Below, in pieces: positions 1-5,187 of a stretch of DNA of 6,802 nucleotides. The DNA lies in the NCBI GenBank assembly GCA_030589825.1, contig JAUUZT010000044.1, forward strand, positions 1 through 6,802. The letters run 5' to 3'. How positions within the stretch are numbered: the stretch's first letter is position 1; each line of letters starts with the position of its first letter. Below the pieces are notes generated by a model, which saw only the letters and a program-made list of their open reading frames with translations, did not search any database and was not told the DNA's origin. The translations under genes were made by a program, and so were the position numbers. This DNA comes from Dehalococcoidia bacterium. Lineage in GTDB: Bacteria; Chloroflexota; Dehalococcoidia; GIF9; AB-539-J10.

Positions 1-111
1 AGGTTCTTATACAAGAATACTCATAGACGTCCAGTTATTGTTCCTGTAATTATAGGAATGAAGAAATCACGCTCTCATATATCTCCATTAGATAAATCAA
101 AGGGGGTATGA
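1..111 (+). CDS. rnj: Ribonuclease J, C-terminal end (partial)
   Basis: The frame beginning at base 1 is open for 36 codons and ends at TGA 109-111; the start lies outside the window. The visible tail contains the block KNTHRRPVIVPVIIGM, which matches the well-conserved end of the RNase J C-terminal domain (typically a T-x-R-R-P-M-I-x-P-V-x-M-E-V type sequence), followed by a short, basic, unconserved extension. RNase J is a cytoplasmic metallo-beta-lactamase-fold endo/5'-exoribonuclease of mRNA decay and rRNA maturation; none of its catalytic part is visible here. Context supports the call: in Firmicutes an RNase J gene lies a little upstream of spoIIIE/ftsK, and here ftsK starts four bases after this stop. 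The identification rests on one short block, so it is probable rather than certain. Confidence 0.72.
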   Translation, partial: RFLYKNTHRRPVIVPVIIGMKKSRSHISPLDKSKGV

Positions 112-115
112 TTCG

Positions 116-859
116 GTGCCGAAGCCAAAACGAAATGTCTTTCACAGTACCCGGGATAAAAAAGTAAAAAGACAAACAGAAAAGAATCATTTTCCCACAG
201 CAAGTATAGCCCGCGTTTTACTTATTTTGGTGTTAGTAAGTGCTTTCGCAGGCTCGATATATTGGTTAAGAACTCCCATAGCTGATACAGCAGCTAGTTT
301 CCTCAGTTTATTCGGATTTGGTCTGATTTTAATAGCAATTGCTATAAGCATAACGGTTCATTTAATACGACATAACCCTTTTATCATGCTGCTGAAACAA
401 TGGAACTATTTTGTGGGAGGGGCCTTATTAGCCCTTGTTGCATGGGGATCCCTTTCCTTCTTCTCCTTGAACAGAGGTATCCTGAGCAGAGTTACATTAG
501 GAGGCACCTTCGGTCAAACGATACTAGGGTCATCAGATTTAGTCGGAGGCATACGGCTGGCAGGAATAGCCTTGATTGGCATCATTTTTTTCATGCCTCA
601 GCGAACAGGGAACACAATAAGAACAATGGCTAATAATGTTAGACGCCAAGCGGACAAATTTATCAAAGCTCCCAAACGAAGTGCCTCTAAATTCCCTTCG
701 CAGATAAAACCTGTAGAAAGGCAGTCCGTTCCATACCAACCTGAACTATCCGTTTCCCAAAAAGCAGAAGATACAACTAAAGTCCCAGTTCCTACTGTAA
801 TCCAAAGGCTGAACATGGAGAAACAATATCTTGGCACTCACAACGTGAGCCAATTCTAA
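116..859 (+). CDS. ftsK: DNA translocase FtsK, N-terminal membrane part (frame broken before the motor domain)
   Basis: FtsK/SpoIIIE anchors at the division septum and pumps chromosomal DNA through it. This 247-codon frame holds the membrane half. A basic N-terminus (residues 1-25) is followed by four hydrophobic segments at about 31-50, 62-84, 97-116 and 142-160, then a Lys/Pro/Ser-rich linker to residue 247. The loop before the fourth segment has the glycine pattern GGTFG...LVGGIRLAG, usual for this domain. The start is GTG 116, with AAGGGGG at 100-106 as ribosome site; the nearby ATG 108 is in another frame. The frame stops at TAA 857, yet the rest of FtsK continues directly in the -1 frame, so the gene is interrupted by an indel or recoded. 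The rebuilt protein would be about 740 residues, normal for SpoIIIE-like FtsK. It probably lies in one transcript with the upstream RNase J gene. Confidence 0.85.
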   Translation: MPKPKRNVFHSTRDKKVKRQTEKNHFPTASIARVLLILVLVSAFAGSIYWLRTPIADTAASFLSLFGFGLILIAIAISITVHLIRHNPFIMLLKQWNYFVGGALLALVAWGSLSFFSLNRGILSRVTLGGTFGQTILGSSDLVGGIRLAGIALIGIIFFMPQRTGNTIRTMANNVRRQADKFIKAPKRSASKFPSQIKPVERQSVPYQPELSVSQKAEDTTKVPVPTVIQRLNMEKQYLGTHNVSQF

Positions 860-1101
860 CCGCCGGCGGCTGGAAAATTCCTCCCATAGATATCCTTGAA
901 AAACCAAAGGAAGTAGAATTAGACAGGGATGAAATCAATAAACGATCTAGAGTAATTGAAGAGGCCCTAGCCAGTTACGGAGTAGAAGCTAAGATTGGAC
1001 AAGTAAATGTAGGCCCCACTGTAACACAGTTTGGTATTGAGCCTGGTTGGGACAGAAAATATAAGAAAACGAAGGAAAACGGACAGGAACGCTTAGAGGA
1101 G
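781..1101 (+). other. ftsK: Frame-change zone and start-less coding stretch of ftsK
   Basis: Frame 1 opens after a TAA at 778-780 and stays open to 2346, while the upstream FtsK frame stays open to 859. The frame change must therefore lie in 781-859, within the unconserved linker. From about 871 frame 1 encodes unmistakable FtsK sequence: GGWKIPPIDILEKP, then the alpha-domain block VEAKIGQVNVGPTVTQFGIEP (split here: VEAKIGQVNV and GPTVTQFGIEP). No ATG, GTG or TTG occurs in frame 1 between 781 and 1101, so this conserved stretch can only be translated if ribosomes enter from the upstream frame or if the reported sequence lacks one base (or has two extra). I see no classic X-XXY-YYZ slippery heptamer in the upstream frame, which favours mutation or sequence error over programmed shifting. 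Confidence 0.8.
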
Positions 1102-2346
1102 GTGTCAAGGACAAGAATCAGGGTGGATAGAATTACCTCTCTATCTAATGATTTAGCTTTAGCTCTTGCTGCCCCCAGCATCAGAATCGAGGCTCCCGTA
1201 CCGGGGAAATCTGTAGTCGGTATCGAAGTCCCCAATAGTACTTTCGGCTCAGTAGCAATGCGAGGAGTAATAGAGTCGACCGCCTTCCAGAAGACTAAAG
1301 CCAGATCTAAAATAGCTATTGCTCTGGGTAAAGGTGCTGGCGGTGAAGCAATAGCAGCGGATCTGGCAAGGATGCCACACCTGCTTATTGCTGGAGCTAC
1401 AGGTAGCGGCAAAACCATCTGTCTCGATTCTATTGTTTGTTGTCTCCTCTTACACAATAGTCCCGATGATGTACGTTTTATTATGGTTGATCCCAAAAGA
1501 GTAGAATTGGTTATATTCAACGGTTTACCTCACTTAACTACCCCTGTAATTGTAGAAAGTGACAAAGCTGTAAAAGCTCTACGCTGGCTAAACCAGGAAA
1601 TGGACAATCGCTACCGCCTTTTTGCCAAGGCAGGTGCACGAAACATCCAGGCATATAATAAAGACCGTGCACCAGGAGAAAGCATGCCATATCTCGTACT
1701 GGTTATTGATGAGTTAGCTGATTTAATGATGGCAGCATTTGACGAAGTAGAACGCACTCTCTGTCGTTTAGCGCAGCTAGCCCGTGCCACTGGTATCCAC
1801 CTAATCGTAGCAACTCAGCGCCCCTCAGTAGACGTAGTTACCGGTCTTATCAAGGCTAATTTTCCAAGCCGTATTAGTTTCGCTGTTACATCCCAGGTAG
1901 ATTCTAGAACCATACTTGATTCTGTAGGAGCTGAGAAATTGCTTGGCAGAGGAGATATGCTTTATATGACCAGTGAATCTAGCAAGCTTAAGCGCTTACA
2001 AGGAAGTTTTATCTCTGACGCTGAAATCCAGAGGATAGTATATTTCTGGGGAAATCAGGGTATTACAGATACTAATCTAATTAATTTTGACGATATCGAT
2101 GAACCCACCACTTTAAGCCAAAAAATAGCTTCTGGGCCGGACCCCTTAATGAAAGAGGTAATCCATCTGGCACAACAACATGAGCATATATCTGCTTCCT
2201 TTTTACAACGCCGTCTTCACATCGGATATCCAAGGGCAGCCCGTCTTATGGATAGCTTTGAAAAGGAACCTACTGGCGAAAACGCCATCCCTGAAAGAGA
2301 AATTACTCCAAAACCTACAACTAAATCTGAGGAAGGTCGCCTTTAA
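1102..2346 (+). CDS. ftsK: DNA translocase FtsK, motor and gamma domains
   Basis: This is the ATP-driven motor part of FtsK/SpoIIIE, which forms hexamers on double-stranded DNA at the septum. Counting from GTG 1102: the end of the alpha domain (TSLSNDLALALAAPSIRIEA, residues 11-30) and VPGKSVVGIEVPN; the Walker A loop GATGSGKT at 98-105; MVDPKRVEL after it; the Walker B strand LVLVIDELADLM with D203-E204; the conserved VATQRPSVDVVTGLIKAN from about 236; then SQVDSRTILD and GAEKLLGRGDMLYM. Residues from 345 (DPLMKEV...ISASFLQRRL...GYPRAARLMD) form the winged-helix gamma domain that reads polar DNA signals. All motor motifs are intact. GTG 1102 is only the first start codon in this frame: it sits directly against an AGGAG and inside conserved sequence, so I do not believe it is the natural start. 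The real reading begins upstream. The 3' end overlaps galU on the other strand. Confidence 0.93.
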   Translation: MSRTRIRVDRITSLSNDLALALAAPSIRIEAPVPGKSVVGIEVPNSTFGSVAMRGVIESTAFQKTKARSKIAIALGKGAGGEAIAADLARMPHLLIAGATGSGKTICLDSIVCCLLLHNSPDDVRFIMVDPKRVELVIFNGLPHLTTPVIVESDKAVKALRWLNQEMDNRYRLFAKAGARNIQAYNKDRAPGESMPYLVLVIDELADLMMAAFDEVERTLCRLAQLARATGIHLIVATQRPSVDVVTGLIKANFPSRISFAVTSQVDSRTILDSVGAEKLLGRGDMLYMTSESSKLKRLQGSFISDAEIQRIVYFWGNQGITDTNLINFDDIDEPTTLSQKIASGPDPLMKEVIHLAQQHEHISASFLQRRLHIGYPRAARLMDSFEKEPTGENAIPEREITPKPTTKSEEGRL

Positions 2347-3199
2347 ATAAAGAGAGCCTCTCCCTCAATGCTGGACTATATTCAGGATGCTTCATTGCTA
2401 ATTCTACTGTGGTTTGAATCCAACCTTGAATAGTACCAGTATCGTAATATTCCCCTTCAATCTGGTAACCATAAACACCCTGCCTTTTAAGCAGGGATTT
2501 CAATCCATCTGTTAACTGAATTTCCCCTCCCCATCCTGGTGAGGTAGCTTCCAACGCTGAAAAAATCTCAGGCATAAGTACATATCTTCCCATCACTGCA
2601 AGATTCGAGGGAGCTACGGAAGGATGCGGTTTCTCTACAAGATCCTCAATCTTGTAGCGAGATCCGGTTATTCTATTCACCTTTGCCACTCCCCACCTTT
2701 CTGTTTCACTTGAATCCACTGTTTTCAAAGCAACTACACTACCCTGGTATTGCTCAGATATTTCAATCATTCGCTGTAATACTTGTTCTCTTTGCTGAAA
2801 GATGTCATCAGGAAGTATTACGGCAAATGGTTCATCCCCTACCATTTCCTTGGTAGAAAGCACTGCATGCCCCAAACCCAACATCTCTTTCTGTGAAACA
2901 AAACGGAAATCAGCCATTTCTGAAATATGGCGTAGCTTATCTGATAAGATACCCTTTCCTTTTTGTTCTAATATATGCTCCAATGCCATATTTCTGCTGA
3001 AGTAGTTCTCAATAGCCATTTTCTCCCGGCTCGTTACTATAATTACCAGCTCAATACCACAAGCTACAGCATCCTCTACAGCATATTGAATAATAGGCTT
3101 ATCTAATAAAGGTAATAGCTCTTTGGGTACAGACTTACTAAGAGGCAAGAATCTCGTGCCCAAGCCAGCAGCAGGTATAACAGCTTTTCTGATTTTCAT
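2321..3199 (-). CDS. galU: UTP--glucose-1-phosphate uridylyltransferase
   Basis: This cytoplasmic enzyme makes UDP-glucose from UTP and glucose-1-phosphate, a precursor of cell-surface glycans and other sugar nucleotides. From ATG 3199 the protein has 292 residues, normal for bacterial GalU. It opens with the nucleotide-binding motif AVIPAAGLGTRFLP (residues 6-19) and KSVPKELLPLLDKPIIQY (22-39). Further motifs are EMLGLGHAV (105-113), the metal/substrate strand FAVILPDD with D131-D132, LVEKP with the phosphate-binding lysine K190, WGGEIQLTD, and YDTGTIQGW near the end. An in-frame TTG at 3214 would add MVLDK, but ATG 3199 gives the usual MKIRKAVIPAAG start and lies four bases after the apgM stop. 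There is no strong ribosome site, which suggests translation coupled to apgM. The stop TAG overlaps the end of ftsK by 26 bp. Confidence 0.95.
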   Translation of the reverse strand: MKIRKAVIPAAGLGTRFLPLSKSVPKELLPLLDKPIIQYAVEDAVACGIELVIIVTSREKMAIENYFSRNMALEHILEQKGKGILSDKLRHISEMADFRFVSQKEMLGLGHAVLSTKEMVGDEPFAVILPDDIFQQREQVLQRMIEISEQYQGSVVALKTVDSSETERWGVAKVNRITGSRYKIEDLVEKPHPSVAPSNLAVMGRYVLMPEIFSALEATSPGWGGEIQLTDGLKSLLKRQGVYGYQIEGEYYDTGTIQGWIQTTVELAMKHPEYSPALRERLSLFKGDLPQI

Positions 3200-3203
3200 C
3201 TTG

Positions 3204-4409
3204 TCAAGCACCAAACTTATTAAGCTTTAAGGCATTTGCCATTGCCAGTGGCATGATATCTACAGCGGGGAAACATCCCAGCCCCCCTGTCGCACATGCC
3301 GGCTCCGAGAATTCAGTTACATTATCTGGACGGCACCATTTTGAATTCAACATGAAAGGCACTGGATGCCAACTATGCATTGCCAAAGTTGCCGGAGTGG
3401 AATGATCTCCAGCAACAATAAAAACATCAGGGTCTAGCTTGAGTATATTGGGAATAACAGCATCAAGCTCTTCAATAGCCTGCATTTTAGCATCGAAATC
3501 ACCATCTTCTCCTCTGGAATCGGTGTTTTTGAAATGAATAAAAAAGAAATCATAATCTTTATAACAATTAAGTAGTTGCTCTGTCTCCTCTGCAATATTA
3601 TTCCCTGCATCAAGTACCCTCATTCCCAGCATTCGGGCTAAACCACGATACATGGGATATATAGCAATAGCACAAGGCTTTAACTTATAGATATCCTGCA
3701 TACCAGGAATATTGGGATGTTGGGAGAAACCACGCAGGAGAACCATGTTGGCATGTCTCTCTTTCTGTAATTTACCCCTCGCCTGCGCGACAAATTCGTT
3801 TACTAATTTTGCTGTCTCTCCAGCATCTGTAGATAAAGGCTCTATCTTTTTAGGACATAAGCCGACTTGCTGAGGGTCAGAATCTTTTAAATCAGATTTC
3901 AGTCCGTTTCCTCTGAGGATTAGTACAAATCTATGTTCTTTAACAGGATAGACAGTGATTTCAACACCATCTATCACTATTTTGTTTAACATCTTGCACA
4001 GTTCTATATTTTCCTCTGTACTTATTCGGCCTGCCCTACGGTCAATAATAACCTCATTGCTATCAACCGTACAGAAATTACCACGAGCTGCTATATCATC
4101 ATGTTCCAGCTGTATATCTATACCTAAAGCCTCCACAATACCCCTTCCAACACTGTATTTAACTGGATCATATCCAAATAATGCAAGATGCCCTGGTGTA
4201 CTTCCTGCCGTAATCCCCGAGCTGATAGGAATAGTCAGCCCACAAACTGAATGCCGGGCCAACTTGTCTAGATTCGGTTTTCTTGCAGATTCCAACTCGG
4301 TTTTACCAGTTTCGGGTTGAGGTAATCCTCCTAATCCATCTATTACCAGAAATACTATTTTTGATGCTGATGTATGAGAAAGCATACTAATCTGCTCAAG
4401 ATCAATCAT
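3204..4409 (-). CDS. apgM: Cofactor-independent phosphoglycerate mutase, archaeal type (ApgM)
   Basis: The enzyme interconverts 3- and 2-phosphoglycerate in glycolysis and gluconeogenesis without 2,3-bisphosphoglycerate, using a phosphoserine intermediate and two divalent metals. The 401-residue length fits the ApgM family of the alkaline phosphatase superfamily. Visible motifs are KIVFLVIDGLGGLPQP with metal ligand D24; LESARKPNLDKLA (39-51); GSTPGHLALFGYDP, where S70 aligns with the nucleophilic serine; HFKNTDSRGEDGDFDAK (about 292-308); VAGDHSTP with D335-H336; and HSWHPVPF with H345. The catalytic set looks complete. ATG 4409 is not preceded by a ribosome site. ATG 4385 (M9) is a possible alternative, since the conserved core begins only at about residue 17. 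It is the first gene of a probable apgM-galU operon, which places lower glycolysis next to UDP-glucose synthesis. A five-codon ORF overlaps its start (see findings). Confidence 0.93.
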   Translation of the reverse strand: MIDLEQISMLSHTSASKIVFLVIDGLGGLPQPETGKTELESARKPNLDKLARHSVCGLTIPISSGITAGSTPGHLALFGYDPVKYSVGRGIVEALGIDIQLEHDDIAARGNFCTVDSNEVIIDRRAGRISTEENIELCKMLNKIVIDGVEITVYPVKEHRFVLILRGNGLKSDLKDSDPQQVGLCPKKIEPLSTDAGETAKLVNEFVAQARGKLQKERHANMVLLRGFSQHPNIPGMQDIYKLKPCAIAIYPMYRGLARMLGMRVLDAGNNIAEETEQLLNCYKDYDFFFIHFKNTDSRGEDGDFDAKMQAIEELDAVIPNILKLDPDVFIVAGDHSTPATLAMHSWHPVPFMLNSKWCRPDNVTEFSEPACATGGLGCFPAVDIMPLAMANALKLNKFGA

Positions 4410-4419
4410 AATATAGCAT

Positions 4420-4447
4420 TTTATATTACACCTACCCTGTTTTACAA
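4420..4447 (-). promoter_or_regulatory. Candidate promoter for apgM-galU
   Basis: On the minus strand TTGTAA (4447-4442) and TATAAA (4425-4420) are separated by 16 bases, a reasonable sigma-70-type spacing. Transcription would start only a few bases before ATG 4409, giving an almost leaderless mRNA and explaining the missing ribosome site. The stretch is AT-rich, so such matches arise easily by chance. Confidence 0.3.
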
Positions 4448-4616
4448 GAATATAGCTCTATCAACAGCAGAATTTTTTCTTCTACAACAATACTTGCTTC
4501 AGAAAATCAATAATTAGGTATTAGTAATAAGCACCCCAAGATAGATTATGGGATAAGTAACTATAAATAGTTGTAGTTATTACTTTAAAAAATACTTGTA
4601 TTACCTCAGTATTGTA

Positions 4617-4646
4617 TTGCCAGAAATTACAGTAAGATGCTAAACT
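4617..4646 (+). promoter_or_regulatory. Candidate promoter for the DUF3096 gene cluster
   Basis: TTGCCA at 4617-4622 and TAAACT at 4641-4646 are separated by 18 bases, and a TG dinucleotide at 4638-4639 gives an extended -10 element (TGcTAAACT). The predicted start near 4653 leaves a leader of about 50 bases before ATG 4703, containing a hairpin and a strong ribosome site. Pattern match only. Confidence 0.42.
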
Positions 4647-4668
4647 CATAATTGGTACATGTCAGTAA

Positions 4669-4684
4669 TAATAGGTAACTATTA
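4669..4684 (+). promoter_or_regulatory. Leader hairpin with GUAA loop next to the ribosome site
   Basis: TAATAG (4669-4674) and CTATTA (4679-4684) form a perfect 6-bp stem closed by GTAA, a GNRA-type tetraloop. The structure ends three bases before the Shine-Dalgarno AAGGAGGTG (4688-4696). The stem is almost all A-U pairs, so its stability is modest, and it may be fortuitous. Confidence 0.3.
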
Positions 4685-4702
4685 AATAAGGAGGTGTCAT
4701 CT

Positions 4703-4855
4703 ATGAATATTGGATTTGGAAGTGCAGGCCTTTTTTTGGGAATAATCAGTCTAGTTGCTGGTATTATTGTGATGGTCTTCCCTAAAATACTTAATTACCT
4801 GGTAGGAATCTATCTCATCATTATAGGAATAATCGCACTTATTGCTTATTTCTAG
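4703..4855 (+). CDS. Small two-helix membrane protein, DUF3096-like
   Basis: A 50-codon gene starts at ATG 4703 behind AAGGAGGTG (4688-4696, spacing six bases), the best ribosome site in the window, and ends at TAG 4853. The peptide is almost entirely hydrophobic: one segment at about residues 9-26 (LGIISLVAGIIVMVF core), a short turn with PKILNY (27-32), and a second segment at about 33-50. The pattern of a glycine-containing helix, F-P-K/R-x-L-N-Y and then an IYLIIIGI helix resembles the small DUF3096 membrane family, whose function is unknown. Both ends may face the same side of the membrane, since it is a helical hairpin. It is the first gene of the rightward cluster, followed 70 bases later by another small gene. 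The excellent ribosome site and the family-like pattern make it a real gene; its role cannot be read from sequence. Confidence 0.78.
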   Translation: MNIGFGSAGLFLGIISLVAGIIVMVFPKILNYLVGIYLIIIGIIALIAYF

Positions 4856-4861
4856 TTCGAA

Positions 4862-4913
4862 GGCGACGCTTCACCAGTTAGCTGTCAGCAGCAATTTTCT
4901 AACTGTCAGCGCC
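4862..4913 (+). repeat. Inter-gene direct repeat able to fold into a hairpin
   Basis: Two 14-base units, 4880-4893 and 4900-4913, share 11 of 14 bases, including an identical CTGTCAGC. The same stretch can fold: GGCG (4862-4865) with CGCC (4910-4913), AGTTAG (4876-4881) with CTAACT (4899-4904), and an inner GCTG/CAGC pair. There is no T-run afterwards, so it is not a standard terminator. It could be an mRNA processing or stabilising element, or chance. Confidence 0.35.
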
Positions 4914-4925
4914 AGATAACAAGTA

Positions 4926-5117
4926 ATGATAGCAATATTTCATCGTGATTCGGGAGAGGAAGAGCAAGTAAGAGTACTTGATATTTTTGTTGATGAAGAA
5001 GGAACAGCCAAAGTACTCTTTATTGGTTCAAAGGATGAAATTATCACGGCACCAATCAATCGATTCACAAATTATGAATGTGGAATAAAGGAATATAATA
5101 CCTTGGAATCAGAGTAA
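4926..5117 (+). CDS. Hypothetical small acidic protein (63 aa)
   Basis: The frame runs from ATG 4926 to TAA 5115; an in-frame TAA at 4917 excludes an earlier start, and no other start codon lies near the N-terminus. I do not recognise the protein. It is acidic and soluble-looking with no membrane segment or signal peptide, one cysteine (in NYECG), and alternating hydrophobic and charged residues (QVRVLDIFVDEEG, AKVLFIGSKDEIITAPI) that suggest a small beta-rich fold. The size and composition faintly recall CooT-like small nickel-binding proteins, but the typical N-terminal Met-Cys is absent, so I do not make that call. No clear ribosome site precedes the ATG, unlike both neighbours. It lies between the DUF3096 gene and the oxidoreductase gene, 70 bases before the latter, and may be cotranscribed with both. 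The coherent peptide supports a real gene, but with less certainty than its neighbours. Confidence 0.6.
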   Translation: MIAIFHRDSGEEEQVRVLDIFVDEEGTAKVLFIGSKDEIITAPINRFTNYECGIKEYNTLESE

Positions 5118-5187
5118 ACGGACTATTAATTATTTAGCCAGAATAAATATATCGACAGGAATAAAAGTATAAAGGAGGGTAAACAAA

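Larger units (their letters stand above)
4410..4702. other. Divergent AT-rich intergenic control region
   Basis: About 290 bp lie between the divergently oriented apgM and the DUF3096 gene. I see no convincing protein or RNA gene in it. It contains candidate promoters towards both sides, three copies of AGTAATAA (4523-4530 and 4664-4671 direct; 4577-4584 inverted), two copies of GTAACTAT (4557-4564 and 4675-4682), an imperfect inverted repeat around 4555-4585, a perfect short palindrome TATTAGTAATA at 4519-4529, and a small hairpin at 4669-4684. These could be regulator sites, but the low complexity of the sequence makes each weak on its own. Confidence 0.55.

Noticed and set aside
598..837. 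Minus-strand and plus-strand short frames inside the ftsK membrane part (400-633, 539-739, 598-837)
   Set aside because: All lie within the real FtsK frame, which has four well-placed membrane segments; none has a convincing ribosome site or domain.
781..859. Programmed -1 frameshifting in ftsK
   Set aside because: I read the upstream-frame codons through this zone and found no X-XXY-YYZ heptamer, nor an obvious strong stem just downstream; an indel is the simpler explanation, though recoding is not excluded.
1102..1104. GTG 1102 as the authentic start of a separate motor protein
   Set aside because: Conserved FtsK sequence continues upstream in the same frame to about 871, and the AGGAG abuts the GTG with no spacer, so it is an accidental start.
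975..1520. Open reading frame of 181 codons on the minus strand opposite ftsK
   Set aside because: It lies wholly antisense to conserved FtsK coding sequence with intact motor motifs; its peptide shows no recognisable domain and is a mirror of the real gene.
3200..3214. TTG 3214 (or GTG 3211) as galU start
   Set aside because: It would add five residues not typical of GalU and overlap apgM; ATG 3199 gives the family's usual N-terminus.
3955..4320. Plus-strand open frame of 121 codons opposite apgM
   Set aside because: Antisense to the conserved N-terminal half of ApgM; Ser/Pro/Ile-rich low-information peptide without ribosome site.
4555..4590. Intrinsic terminator in the divergent region
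   Set aside because: The inverted repeat is weak, A/T-only and interrupted, and no gene ends towards it on either side; an operator is the more reasonable reading.
4926..5117. CooT-type nickel-binding protein
   Set aside because: Size is similar, but the characteristic Met-Cys N-terminus is missing and I cannot align the rest with confidence.
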